Positions 24,899 to 33,956 of a stretch of DNA of 54,031 bases are shown piece after piece. Below the pieces are notes generated by a model. That model searched no databases, was not told where the DNA came from, and was given only the letters and a program-made list of their open reading frames with translations. A program made the translations under genes and the position numbers. Within the stretch, counting starts at the first letter, position 1, and each line of letters begins with the position of its first letter. The stretch is from Candidatus Bathyarchaeota archaeon. Its GTDB lineage: Archaea; Thermoproteota; Bathyarchaeia; Bathyarchaeales; UBA233. The stretch covers positions 1 through 54,031 of the forward strand of contig JANXEP010000070.1 of assembly GCA_025057795.1 (NCBI GenBank). Direction: 5' to 3'.

Positions 24899-25681
24899 TT
24901 ATTTTCCTTTGTACTCGGGCTTCCGCTTTTCTATGAACGCTGTTATTCCCTCTTTAAAATCGTTAGTAGACGCCAGAACCCCTGTGGCTTCAGCTTCATA
25001 GGCTAATCCAATTTTGAGGTCGGTTTCAGTGCTTATGTTGATAAGCTCTTTGGACAGCTTTAGGGCTAACGGCGGCTTGTTTAAAAGTTCTTTAACAAGC
25101 GCTTCAACCGCTGCTTTTAGCTCTCCTTGAGGGACAACCTTGTTGATTAAACCTAATGCCTCGGCGGTTTTAGCATCAATCATTCTCCCAGTAAATATCA
25201 GCTCTTTTGCTATGCCCTTTCCAACTAGGCGGGGTAACCGCTGCGTCCCCCCATTCCCGGGGATTAGACCAACGTTCACCTCTGGCTGTCCGAGTCGGGC
25301 GTTTTCCGAGGCTATCCGTATATCACAAGCCATTGCAAGCTCTAGTCCCCCTCCAAGAGCGAAACCATTGATGGCTGCAATAACGGGTTTTCCGATTTCC
25401 TCGATAGCCAAAGTCAACTTGTGTCCGAGCTTTGCAAGTTCCACCATATCTACAGGACTAACCCCTTTTACTGCCTTTAAATCCAAACCAGCGCAGAAAG
25501 CCCTTTCGCCTGCTCCTGTAATCACTACAACTCTAACGTTTTCATCCTTTTCCGCATCATCCAGCCGCGCAAGGATTTCAAGATAGGTTTCCTTGTTGAG
25601 AACGTTTAAAACCTCTGGCCGATTTATGGTTATAGTGGCAACTCCACCTGCTTTCTCGTAGAGCGTGTATTTAAATTCCAT
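24899..25681 (-). CDS. Enoyl-CoA hydratase (crotonase)
   Basis: Adds water to a 2-enoyl-CoA to give the 3-hydroxyacyl-CoA. 260 residues, with both catalytic glutamates present: Glu114 in G-G-G-L-E-L and Glu134 in G-Q-P-E-V. The oxyanion-hole segment A-F-C-A-G-L-D is also complete. This is a standard hydratase, unlike the two specialised crotonase relatives at 39104 and 41213. SD GGTGG precedes ATG 25681, 15 bases after the 3-hydroxyacyl-CoA dehydrogenase. Confidence 0.93.
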   Translation of the reverse strand: MEFKYTLYEKAGGVATITINRPEVLNVLNKETYLEILARLDDAEKDENVRVVVITGAGERAFCAGLDLKAVKGVSPVDMVELAKLGHKLTLAIEEIGKPVIAAINGFALGGGLELAMACDIRIASENARLGQPEVNVGLIPGNGGTQRLPRLVGKGIAKELIFTGRMIDAKTAEALGLINKVVPQGELKAAVEALVKELLNKPPLALKLSKELINISTETDLKIGLAYEAEATGVLASTNDFKEGITAFIEKRKPEYKGK

Positions 25682-25696
25682 AGCTGAACCACCTAA

Positions 25697-26560
25697 CTAC
25701 TTTGATGCCGTCCAGTCATAAAAGCCCTTGCCGCTCTTTCTTCCAAGGAGACCAGCACGAACCAACTGCCTCAGAATGGGGCATGGCTTGAACTTCTCTC
25801 CAAACTCCTTCTCGAAAATCTCCATTATGGACAATGTTGTATCGTGGCCTAAATAGTCAGCCAAGTACAGCGGCCCCATAGGCCAGTTAAGCCCTAACCT
25901 CACAGCTTTGTCAATGTCTTCTGGTTCCGCAACTCCCTCCCAGACAAGGTACATGGCTTCGTTCAACGCTGGAACCAATATCCTGTTAACGACGAAGCCT
26001 GGGACGTCCTTTTTGACGACAATAGGCTCTTTGCCCATTCTCTTGCTGACATCCACAACTGTGTTTATAGTTTCGTCTGACGATTTCACTCCCCGAATTA
26101 TTTCAACAAGCTTCATTAATTGCACAGGGTTGAAGAAATGCATTCCACAGAATTTTTCCGGACGATTTGTTGCCGATGCAAGCTCAGTGATGCTTATAGA
26201 AGAGGTGTTTGAGGCGATAATTGCTTCAGGCTTCGCCAATTTGCCAACTTCCGAAAACAAGTTCCTTTTTAAATCCACATTTTCTGGAGCTGCCTCAATT
26301 ATTAAATCTGCGTTTTTGACAGCTTCTTTCAAGTCTAATGTCGGATGGATTCTGCTGAGGACTTTGCTAACCTCGTCCTCTTTGATTACCCCCTTCTTTA
26401 AGAATTTTTGCAAGCTGTCCTTTATCATAGACATGCCTTTGTCCAGAAATTCCTGCTTGATATCCATGAGGCTAACCTCGAACCCTGCCTGGGCTGCAAC
26501 TTGAGCTATGCCGTGACCCATTAGGCCTGCGCCAAGAACAGTTATCTTTTTAACTTCCAA
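25697..26560 (-). CDS. 3-Hydroxyacyl-CoA dehydrogenase
   Basis: NAD-dependent oxidation of 3-hydroxyacyl-CoA to 3-ketoacyl-CoA. 287 residues, the length of stand-alone Hbd/PaaH enzymes. The Rossmann motif is G-A-G-L-M-G-H-G-I-A; the catalytic His lies in H-F-F-N-P-V-Q-L-M, with the N-T-S-S-I-S-I-T segment ahead of it. The start is TTG 26560, backed by GGGGTG seven bases upstream. In the benzoyl-CoA pathway an enzyme of this class would act on 3-hydroxypimelyl-CoA after ring opening. Confidence 0.93.
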   Translation of the reverse strand: MEVKKITVLGAGLMGHGIAQVAAQAGFEVSLMDIKQEFLDKGMSMIKDSLQKFLKKGVIKEDEVSKVLSRIHPTLDLKEAVKNADLIIEAAPENVDLKRNLFSEVGKLAKPEAIIASNTSSISITELASATNRPEKFCGMHFFNPVQLMKLVEIIRGVKSSDETINTVVDVSKRMGKEPIVVKKDVPGFVVNRILVPALNEAMYLVWEGVAEPEDIDKAVRLGLNWPMGPLYLADYLGHDTTLSIMEIFEKEFGEKFKPCPILRQLVRAGLLGRKSGKGFYDWTASK

Positions 26561-26712
26561 TATTTTACACCCCGCTTAGAGTGAGGCTAACGAATCCTAA
26601 ATTTAAAAGTTTTACGTAAAAACTTCGGATTTTTCGAAAATCACCGTTGGGTCTCTGCTGCGAGGTAGAAGGTGGAAGGATAAAAAATTGGGATGCTTGC
26701 CTTTCTAACTTT

Positions 26713-27792
26713 TTATTTTCCCTTAAAGTATGAAATGACTTTTTCGGCGAAAAGTTGGCATGTCTCCTTTAACGCCGCTGGGGATACCTGGAAGTTTATG
26801 ACAAAGTGGCGGCAGCCAGCCTCGATGTGTTTTTCAAGTTTGTCTATAACGTCGTCGGGCGTGCCATAAATGAACGGTGCTTTCTCCACAATCTCGTCTG
26901 GCAACTCCTTAGCCTTGGCAAGCCATGCCTCAGCATCTCTTGGAAAGACAAGTTTAAACGTCATTTCAAAGTCGTATGTTGGCGGAGTATAACCCATTTT
27001 CTCCAGTATTCTAGGCCTCGTCAACAGAAGCATTTTACCAGTAAGCATTATAGACTTTTTCGCAGTGTCCGCATCCTTTGCGACCACGGCGTATATGAAG
27101 TGAGCAGGCTCTATTTCTGAAGGATCTCTTTGAAACTTTTTCGCCGTTTCCCGTATCTTTTCCAGGTTGCTTTTGTATTCTTCGGGAAGCAGGTTTGCCG
27201 GCAACCATCCGTCACCATATTGGGCTGTTATTTCCATGGTTCTCGGCGAGCTCGCCGCAATAAACAGTGGGACTGTGGACTTGTAGCCGGTTTCAGATAT
27301 TGGCACTGCTGGCTTGGGTTGAAGGAAAGCTTTCTCCAATTTGTAATACTTTCCCTCGAAGTCTACGAAGTCTTCGGTGAACAATCTTCGAATAATTTTG
27401 ATAGCTTCTAAAGTTCGTTCCACAGGCTTGTCATAGGGGATGCCGTAGGGCACCAAATTCATGGCTTCGCCTATTCCAATTCCAAGTATTGCCCGACCAT
27501 TGGATAGGACGTCGCACGTCGCGGCCATCTGCGCTAGAGAGGCGGGGTGATGCCTATAAGTGTCGCTTACACCGGTTGCCAGCTTAATCTTTTTTGTTTG
27601 AACTGCGAGGGCGCAGAGAGTACACCATGCATGAAGCGCATCCCAGCGTCTGACACCCGTAGCCACAAGGTGGTCAGGCATCCAGTAGGAGTCGAAACCT
27701 ACTTTTTCGGCGAATAAGGCGATTTCCCGTATGGTTTCCCATGGATAGTTTGGGCATTCGATGCCAAACTTTACCCCTTTAGTCTCGACCAT
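26713..27792 (-). CDS. Luciferase-like F420-dependent oxidoreductase (Mer-like)
   Basis: 359 residues of the bacterial luciferase-like superfamily, which in archaea usually binds coenzyme F420. The N-terminus K-F-G-I-E-C-P-N, the S-D-T-Y-R-H-H-P-A segment and G-I-G-I-G-E match the layout of methylene-tetrahydromethanopterin reductase (Mer) and of F420-dependent alcohol/sugar dehydrogenases. A Mer role would link the methyltransferase set (methyl-H4MPT) to the Fwd operon, which lies just beyond this one. The position inside a beta-oxidation operon instead allows an acyl-CoA-related role. I cannot decide between them from sequence alone. Confidence 0.75.
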   Translation of the reverse strand: MVETKGVKFGIECPNYPWETIREIALFAEKVGFDSYWMPDHLVATGVRRWDALHAWCTLCALAVQTKKIKLATGVSDTYRHHPASLAQMAATCDVLSNGRAILGIGIGEAMNLVPYGIPYDKPVERTLEAIKIIRRLFTEDFVDFEGKYYKLEKAFLQPKPAVPISETGYKSTVPLFIAASSPRTMEITAQYGDGWLPANLLPEEYKSNLEKIRETAKKFQRDPSEIEPAHFIYAVVAKDADTAKKSIMLTGKMLLLTRPRILEKMGYTPPTYDFEMTFKLVFPRDAEAWLAKAKELPDEIVEKAPFIYGTPDDVIDKLEKHIEAGCRHFVINFQVSPAALKETCQLFAEKVISYFKGK

Positions 27793-27817
27793 TTACCTCA
27801 GGTCCCCTTTTAACCGT

Positions 27818-28237
27818 TTAGGACTCAATCTTTTTCAGTTCGTATGATAATTTGCCATTGGGCAAAAGCACTGGGGTTAGCCTCAGTTCCATGCCTACCT
27901 TGATTTCGTCCGACTTTATGTCCTTGCTTAACCGTGTGTAGACGTTTACACCTTCTTCTAACTGGGCCACAGCAAGCGTGTAAGGTATGTCGTCCTCAAA
28001 GCCTGTAGGCGCAAAGTTGAGTGTTGTGTAGGTGAGCAGTTTACATTTTCCGCTCAGCTCTTCCCAAGCCATGTCCTCTGACAGATCGTTTGGACAGTGG
28101 GCCCTTGGGGGGAAGTATAGTTTCCCGCATCTTCTGCATCTAGTCGCCATAATTTTGCCCGCTTCAAGGTACTTTACAAAGTCGGAAACCTTAGTTTCAG
28201 AGATGTAGTTTATCTTCCCAAACACGCTGAAGCTCAT
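27818..28237 (-). CDS. DUF35 OB-fold/zinc-ribbon thiolase partner
   Basis: 139 residues. Zinc-ribbon Cys: C-R-R-C-G-K-L-Y-F-P-P-R-A-H-C-P, where the fourth ligand position is not a clean Cys-x-x-Cys (C-P-N-D), followed by the OB-fold domain. DUF35 proteins bind acyl-CoA and form complexes with archaeal thiolases or HMG-CoA synthase, and with bacterial BbsB-type thiolases in toluene degradation. The thiolase gene at 28243-29391 ends five bases upstream, and the ribosome binding site AGGTGATA overlaps the thiolase stop, so the pair is translationally coupled. Confidence 0.85.
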   Translation of the reverse strand: MSFSVFGKINYISETKVSDFVKYLEAGKIMATRCRRCGKLYFPPRAHCPNDLSEDMAWEELSGKCKLLTYTTLNFAPTGFEDDIPYTLAVAQLEEGVNVYTRLSKDIKSDEIKVGMELRLTPVLLPNGKLSYELKKIES

Positions 28238-28242
28238 TTATA

Positions 28243-29391
28243 TCACCTTTTAAGAATTATGACATTCGCGTATACACCTACACCGCCAACGTTATGAACT
28301 AAACCGATTTCGGCGCCGTCAACCTGAACCTTGCCAGCCCTTCCTTGAAGCTGAAGAACTATTGTTCTGATCTGGGAGCCCCCCGTTGCGCCTATTGGAT
28401 GGCCCTTAGACAGCAACCCTCCATCAACATTCACAGGAATCTTTCCACCAATGTATGTTTGAGATTCCTCTATCAACTTGCCTCCTTCGCCTGGCGCGCA
28501 AAAACCTAAATTTTCATAGGCCATTATCTCAGCTATTGTAAAGCAGTCATGTACCTCTGCTACGTCCACATCCTTCGGCTCTATTCCCGCCATCTTATAA
28601 GCTTGCTTTGCTGCCTCAATTGTGCATGTCAGCCCAGTCAAGCTTGCTCTGCTTGTGGTAGATATTGTGTCGCTTGCGGAGCCTACCCCCGCAACCCAAA
28701 CGGGGGTGTCTGTTATCTTTTTGGCTTTTTCCTCGCTAGCCAGAATAACGCAGGATGCTCCGTCGGCGTTTGCGCAGCAGTCATAAAGCTTCAGCGGGCT
28801 TGCTATAACCCTAGCGTTTAAACATTCCTCAAGCGTTAATGTTCGCTGGAACATGGCTAGGGGGTTCAGAACCGAATATTTTCCACTCTTAACCCTAACC
28901 TTGGCCAGCTGCTCTTCAGTGGTTCCATACTTCTGCATGTGAGCGCGGGCGTAAAGCGCATAACCAGCGGGCATCATGCTGCCAAAGGGTGTCTCCCACT
29001 GTATGTCCGCCCCCCTGCCCATTCTTTCCTGAACCTCGGCCGACGACAGCTCGGACATTTTCTGGAAACCAACTACGGCCACCACATCGTGCAGTCCGGA
29101 CTTTATGAAGCTATATGCAATCCTCACACCGGTCGTGCTCGAAGAGCATATTGATTCAGCGTAGAATGTAGGTTTAGGTGCTAAACCTAGATATTCTGAT
29201 ATTAGTCCTGCCGGGCTTCTCTGCTTGTCATATTCGGGTGCTGAGCAGATTATGGAGGCATCTATCTCTTTAGACGTGAGGTTTATGTCTTGCATGGCAT
29301 CTCTGAAGGCTTCAAAGCACAGCTCACGTATACTCATGCCGCAACTTCTGGAGAAGGGTGTTTGGCCAACTCCCACGATTGCAACTCGCAT
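28243..29391 (-). CDS. Thiolase, SCP2/archaeal type (second copy)
   Basis: 382 residues. The active-site Cys is in E-S-I-C-S-S-S-T, the His in H-P-I-G-A-T-G, and H-D-C-F-T is present. It differs considerably from the thiolase at 23648-24841, so the two probably act on different chain lengths or a dicarboxylic substrate. It is the first gene of the minus-strand operon that runs to 22240; the 170 bases upstream, up to the divergent FwdC gene, must contain both promoters, though I see no clear TATA box there. Confidence 0.88.
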   Translation of the reverse strand: MRVAIVGVGQTPFSRSCGMSIRELCFEAFRDAMQDINLTSKEIDASIICSAPEYDKQRSPAGLISEYLGLAPKPTFYAESICSSSTTGVRIAYSFIKSGLHDVVAVVGFQKMSELSSAEVQERMGRGADIQWETPFGSMMPAGYALYARAHMQKYGTTEEQLAKVRVKSGKYSVLNPLAMFQRTLTLEECLNARVIASPLKLYDCCANADGASCVILASEEKAKKITDTPVWVAGVGSASDTISTTSRASLTGLTCTIEAAKQAYKMAGIEPKDVDVAEVHDCFTIAEIMAYENLGFCAPGEGGKLIEESQTYIGGKIPVNVDGGLLSKGHPIGATGGSQIRTIVLQLQGRAGKVQVDGAEIGLVHNVGGVGVYANVIILKR

Positions 29392-29560
29392 TTAAATCAC
29401 CACTCAAAGCTGGTTAACGAGTTAATATTCGCCGATATAAATGTTATTTGCGCAGCCCGCTATCCCCTGGGATACAACGCTAAACTCGAAAACCACACGA
29501 AGTCATAAAAATGTTAAAATACTCATAAACGGAAAATAGTCAAAACTTGCTAAGGCTGGG

Positions 29561-30364
29561 ATGAAAGTGCGGCTAATTCCAAAAATAAAACCGACAACAT
29601 CTATAGAAGCTGAAGTTATAACGCCGGACGCTTTTGCTGGTAAAAAACTCGAAGAAATTGTTAACCTTCCAGTTTGGGAAGGAAAAATTAGGAGGAAACT
29701 TGGAGACTTTTTCGATGTGGAAGGTGAAACGCTGGAAAAACCTGAAGATTTAAAAATTGTGATAGAAGGCGACGCTTCCCGTATAAAGTACATCGGCGCA
29801 AGGATGACCGCGGGAGAGATCCTCATAAAGGGAAATGTTGACATGCATATGGGAGATGAAATGCAGGGAGGACGAATAATTGTAGAAGGCAATGCTGATT
29901 CTTTCACAGCCCTCTCCATGCGAGGGGGGGAAATCATCATCAAAGGATCAGTTAAAAACTACCTGGGGTCTGCGCCTAGAGGAGAGTGGAGGGGTATGAG
30001 GGGAGGACGAATAATTGTAGAAGGCAGCGCCGGAAGAGAAGTGGGATCATGGATGATGGGGGGCTTGATACGTGTTAAGGGCAATATTGGCCCATTTGCA
30101 GGGGTTCACATGAAGGGAGGAACCATCATTGTTGAGGGTGACGCTGAGGCGAGGATTGGAGCTCAAATGACCGGTGGTATAATCATTATCCTCGGAAAGT
30201 TGGAAGAAATGCTTCCCGGGTTTTCTTACAAGGAAACAGTTGATTCTGTCAATGTTGATGGCGAAAAGATTAAGGGTCCCTTCCTAAAGTTCGTGGGAGA
30301 CTTAGCTGAAGATGGAGAGGGAAGCTTACTCATATCCAGCGAAAAAAACCAACACCTACTATAG
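29561..30364 (+). CDS. fwdC: Formylmethanofuran dehydrogenase subunit C
   Basis: Structural beta-helix subunit of the tungsten/molybdenum formylmethanofuran dehydrogenase complex. 267 residues, with the diagnostic run of G-G-x-I-I-V-E-G repeats from about residue 85 to 210, at least six of them, similar to the glutamate synthase alpha C-terminal domain. Two repeats share an exact 26-base DNA identity (29866-29891 and 30001-30026). It begins the plus-strand order C-D-B-A. Confidence 0.93.
   Translation: MKVRLIPKIKPTTSIEAEVITPDAFAGKKLEEIVNLPVWEGKIRRKLGDFFDVEGETLEKPEDLKIVIEGDASRIKYIGARMTAGEILIKGNVDMHMGDEMQGGRIIVEGNADSFTALSMRGGEIIIKGSVKNYLGSAPRGEWRGMRGGRIIVEGSAGREVGSWMMGGLIRVKGNIGPFAGVHMKGGTIIVEGDAEARIGAQMTGGIIIILGKLEEMLPGFSYKETVDSVNVDGEKIKGPFLKFVGDLAEDGEGSLLISSEKNQHLL
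29866..30026 (+). repeat. 26-bp exact direct repeat inside fwdC
   Basis: The same 26 bases occur at 29866-29891 and 30001-30026, both coding for G-G-R-I-I-V-E-G in phase. Other coils of the beta-helix use different codons, so this pair points to recent gene conversion or duplication rather than protein constraint alone. Confidence 0.75.
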
Positions 30365-30464
30365 CTTAAGACATGACCAAAATATGCCATTGGTCCAAAA
30401 GGGCCGTAAAAGTCTTATAAAACACAAGGTTGAAATTACCCTTCTTAAAAAGTATTAAGCCACA

Positions 30465-30869
30465 ATGAGGATGCATGCTTTGGGAACATTGAAAGTAACC
30501 CTGGTAACTGGGCGCACAATTTCTCAAGGGATAACTAGAGAGGGGAAGAAAAAGCTTAGAGAATACATGGAAAGTGTGGCTGTCTGCGAATTGGACCCGG
30601 AAGATTTGGGAAAATTGGGGGTTAAAGAAGGAGAACCCATAAGGGTCAAAACAAATTATGGAACAGTTATTGTTTCCGTTAAAGTTTCCACGCAAGCCCC
30701 CCACCCAGGCATAGCTTTCATACCAATGGGGCCTTGGGCAAATGAGGTTATAGGCCAAGACACTGACAGCATTGGAATGCCGTCCTTCAAGGGCGTAGAG
30801 GCAGAAATTGAGGCAGCTCCAGGCGAGAAAATCCCAGAGGTATTAACTCTTATTAAGGGGAGGATGTAG
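30465..30869 (+). CDS. fwdD: Formylmethanofuran dehydrogenase subunit D
   Basis: Molybdopterin-dinucleotide-binding domain of the complex as a separate small subunit. 134 residues, the normal length for FwdD, with the N-terminal L-V-T-G-R-T-I-S-Q-G, the central V-K-T-N-Y-G-T-V-I-V and F-I-P-M-G-P-W-A-N-E-V. An ATG at 30471 is an alternative start. The stop lies immediately before the start of fwdB, whose ribosome binding site GGGGAGG lies at the end of fwdD. Confidence 0.92.
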   Translation: MRMHALGTLKVTLVTGRTISQGITREGKKKLREYMESVAVCELDPEDLGKLGVKEGEPIRVKTNYGTVIVSVKVSTQAPHPGIAFIPMGPWANEVIGQDTDSIGMPSFKGVEAEIEAAPGEKIPEVLTLIKGRM

Positions 30870-30870
30870 C

Positions 30871-32181
30871 ATGCCAACCGTGATTACGGATGTTGTCTGC
30901 CCATACTGCGGCTGCTTGTGCGACGACTTAGAAATTGTTGTAGAGGGCAATAAAATCCTTGAAGTGCGCTCAAACTGCGAGCTTGGAGCGGAGAAATTCC
31001 TTCACGTCAATGCACCAACAAGGCTTAAGACCCCGAAAATTAGGGTTAATGGAGAGTTTAGGGAAGTATCAGTGGAAGAGGCTGTGCAAAAAGCTGCTGA
31101 GATTCTGGTAAACGCTAAAAAACCGCTTTCGTATGGATGGAGCACCACTGAATGTGAAGCCATAGGGCTCGGCATAGAGCTAGCCGAAGAGGTTGGAGGC
31201 ATTATTGACGATACTTCTTCGGTTTGTCATGGCCCAACGATCATAGCCTTACAGGAGATAGGGATTTCAACATGCACTCTTGGAGAGGTCAAAAACAGGG
31301 CGGATCTAATCATTTACTGGGGATGCAACCCAATGCAGGCTCATCCCCGCCACCTAAGCCGCTACACATTTTTCCCAAGAGGATTTTTCAGAGGGAAAGG
31401 GCAAGAAGAAAGGACGCTTGTGGTTGTTGATGTTAGAGCGACGGAAACCTCTAGACTAGCGAAACAGTTCATACAGGTTAAGCCAAACTGCGACTATGAG
31501 GTGGTCAGCGCCCTCAGGATGGCGATCAAAGGTCACAAACTGCCATATGAAGTGGGAGGAGTCCCAGGCGAGAAAATTGAAGAAATTGCAAGTTTGATGA
31601 AAAAAAGCAAGTTTGTAGCTATATTCTTTGGGCTTGGCATGACGATGAGCGGGGCTAAACACCGCAACGTTGACAACATTTTGTTGCTCGTGCGGGATCT
31701 ACACCAGTTCACAAAATGCGTAATAATGCCCATGAGAGGCCACTATAACGTCGCAGGCTTCAACGAAGTTTGCACGTGGCAGACGGGCTTTCCATACGCC
31801 GTGGACTTCAGCAGGGGATATCCAAGATACAACCCTGGCGAGACAACGGCTGCGGATCTTCTGGCGAGGGGAGACGTTGACGCTGCTTTAATAGTGGCGT
31901 CTGATCCGGTGGCGCACTTTCCAAAGGATTCAACCAGACACTTAATGAAAATTCCAGTGATAGCAATAGATGCCTATGAAAGCTTAACAACCGAAATAGC
32001 TACGGTGGTAATTCCAGCAGCCATCGCAGGGGTGGAGGTGGAGGGCACTGCTTATAGAATGGATCATGTTCCGATAAGGTTGAGAAAGGTTCTGAACCCC
32101 CCTCATGGGGTTCTTTCCGACAGGGAGATTATGGCTAGAATTTTGGAGAAAGTTAGGGAGTTGAAGGGGAGAACGCAATGA
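30871..32181 (+). CDS. fwdB: Formylmethanofuran dehydrogenase subunit B (catalytic, Cys form)
   Basis: Catalytic subunit carrying the bis-pterin metal and one [4Fe-4S] cluster; reduces CO2 to formate, or the reverse, in the complex. 436 residues. Cluster ligands: Cys10, Cys13, Cys17 and Cys36. The metal ligand is Cys119 in T-S-S-V-C-H-G-P, not selenocysteine. Later segments, W-G-C-N-P-M-Q-A-H-P and V-V-V-D-V-R, are typical of the family. The stop overlaps the start of fwdA by four bases. Confidence 0.95.
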   Translation: MPTVITDVVCPYCGCLCDDLEIVVEGNKILEVRSNCELGAEKFLHVNAPTRLKTPKIRVNGEFREVSVEEAVQKAAEILVNAKKPLSYGWSTTECEAIGLGIELAEEVGGIIDDTSSVCHGPTIIALQEIGISTCTLGEVKNRADLIIYWGCNPMQAHPRHLSRYTFFPRGFFRGKGQEERTLVVVDVRATETSRLAKQFIQVKPNCDYEVVSALRMAIKGHKLPYEVGGVPGEKIEEIASLMKKSKFVAIFFGLGMTMSGAKHRNVDNILLLVRDLHQFTKCVIMPMRGHYNVAGFNEVCTWQTGFPYAVDFSRGYPRYNPGETTAADLLARGDVDAALIVASDPVAHFPKDSTRHLMKIPVIAIDAYESLTTEIATVVIPAAIAGVEVEGTAYRMDHVPIRLRKVLNPPHGVLSDREIMARILEKVRELKGRTQ

Positions 32182-33896
32182 AGCCCATACTCATCAAGAA
32201 CGGGTATGTTTATGATCCCATCAACAAGGTAAACGGAGAAAAGATGAATATTGCTATAAAAGATGGGAAAATAGTTGAGGAAAGCCAAGTCAACCCCCTT
32301 GAGGCTGAAGTAATTGATGCAACGAATAAAGTTGTCATGCCAGGCGGTATTGATATCCATACACATGTGGCCGGCTACGCCATAAACTCTGGGAGACTTT
32401 ACCGCCCAGAAGATGGACACTCGATGCTTGAACCCCGCACACACATTACGCGTTCTGGCGCGGGCTACAGTGTCCCATCGACCTTTGTGACAGGGTATAG
32501 ATACGCGAGAATGGGCTACACTATGCTATGCGAGCCAGCCATGCCTCCCTTGTTAGCACGCCACACCCATGAAGAGTTGAATGATATACCCATTGTGGAC
32601 ACCGCTGCCTTTACTTTGATGACGGACAATTGGATTATAATCCAATACCTCAAGAAGGGCGAGTATGAGAAATGCGCCGCCTTCGTGGCTTGGCTACTTC
32701 GTGCAACAAAAGGCTACTGCATAAAAATGGTTAACCCAGGCGGGGTTGAAGCATGGGGTTGGAAAGGAAGCGTCAAAAGCCTTAACGACGTCGTCCCCTA
32801 CTTTGAAATAACCCCGGCCCAGCTTATACGCGGCTTGGGAATGGTAAATGAAATGCTTAAACTTCCCCATTCAATACACCTCCACACCAACCAGTTGGGG
32901 CTGCCTGGAAACTTCGAAATAACCCTTGGAACTTTTGACCTTGCAAAGGACTTGAAAGTTTCCCCAGCTGTAGGTGAAAGGAAACAAAACATGCACGTAA
33001 CACACATCCAATTTTCATCTTTTGGAGGCGACTCATGGGCAAATCTTGAGTCAAAGGCAGATGAAATTGCAAAATATGTTAATACACACCCTAATGTAAC
33101 CATAGACATCGGACAAGTCATACCGGGCGAAACAACAACTATGACAGCGGATGGGCCGCTGGAATATGGCATACACCGTTTAAACAGCCTAAAGTGGATG
33201 AACAAAGACGTGGAAATCGAAACAGGCGGAGGCCTCGTACCCTTCATTTACAGCAGAAAAAGCGCGGTAAATTCTGTCCAGTGGGCGATAGGATTAGAGC
33301 TTGCGCTCCTAATAAAAAACCCGTTCCAAGTATATTTAACCACAGATCACCCCAACGCAGGCCCATTTATTCACTATCCGAAAATAATCAGTTGGCTTAT
33401 GAGCCAAAAGGCTAGGGAACTGGAGATCCAAAAACTTCACCCTGCTGTCGGAAAACGTTCACTGATAACCACGATAAACCGTGAATACGACCTCTACGAG
33501 ATCGCCGTAATTACGCGTGCCGGACAAGCTTTGGCGTTAGGCTTAAGCAAAAGTAAGGGACACCTTGGACCAGGCGCAGACGCAGATGTAGCCATCTACG
33601 ATTTAGACCCAAACAACCTAACTCCTGAGGGAATAGAGAAAGCCTTCTCACGGGCGCTTTACACTATTAAGGGCGGAGAGGTTGTGGTTAAAAACGGAGA
33701 GGTTGCCAAAGTCTCAAGGGGTAAACGCTTCTGGGTTAACCCAAAGGTTAGTGACAGCCTTGAACGGACAATGTTGAAGGAGATACGCCGAATATTCGTC
33801 CAATATTATACTGTAAACATGAACAATTTCCCAGTGCAGGAAAGCTACGTTCCTTTATCCAGCGAGCTGAGAATTGATGCGGTGTCCCTGCGTTAG
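32178..33896 (+). CDS. fwdA: Formylmethanofuran dehydrogenase subunit A (amidohydrolase fold)
   Basis: Transfers the formyl group between formate and methanofuran with a binuclear zinc centre. 572 residues, normal for FwdA. Metal ligands His61 and His63 stand in G-G-I-D-I-H-T-H; the bridging carboxylated Lys is expected in Y-C-I-K-M-V-N-P-G-G; further His are in S-I-H-L-H-T-N and M-H-V-T-H-I-Q. The ATG overlaps the fwdB stop (ATGA), so translation is coupled. Confidence 0.95.
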   Translation: MKPILIKNGYVYDPINKVNGEKMNIAIKDGKIVEESQVNPLEAEVIDATNKVVMPGGIDIHTHVAGYAINSGRLYRPEDGHSMLEPRTHITRSGAGYSVPSTFVTGYRYARMGYTMLCEPAMPPLLARHTHEELNDIPIVDTAAFTLMTDNWIIIQYLKKGEYEKCAAFVAWLLRATKGYCIKMVNPGGVEAWGWKGSVKSLNDVVPYFEITPAQLIRGLGMVNEMLKLPHSIHLHTNQLGLPGNFEITLGTFDLAKDLKVSPAVGERKQNMHVTHIQFSSFGGDSWANLESKADEIAKYVNTHPNVTIDIGQVIPGETTTMTADGPLEYGIHRLNSLKWMNKDVEIETGGGLVPFIYSRKSAVNSVQWAIGLELALLIKNPFQVYLTTDHPNAGPFIHYPKIISWLMSQKARELEIQKLHPAVGKRSLITTINREYDLYEIAVITRAGQALALGLSKSKGHLGPGADADVAIYDLDPNNLTPEGIEKAFSRALYTIKGGEVVVKNGEVAKVSRGKRFWVNPKVSDSLERTMLKEIRRIFVQYYTVNMNNFPVQESYVPLSSELRIDAVSLR

Positions 33897-33956
33897 GGAA
33901 TAAGTTAATAAAACCCCGGGCATGATGCAGTATTGAGACACGCTGAGGGATAGAGC

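Noticed and set aside
30366..30758. A 130-residue open frame on the minus strand over fwdD
   Set aside because: It is the shadow of fwdD, has no start signal and no recognisable features.
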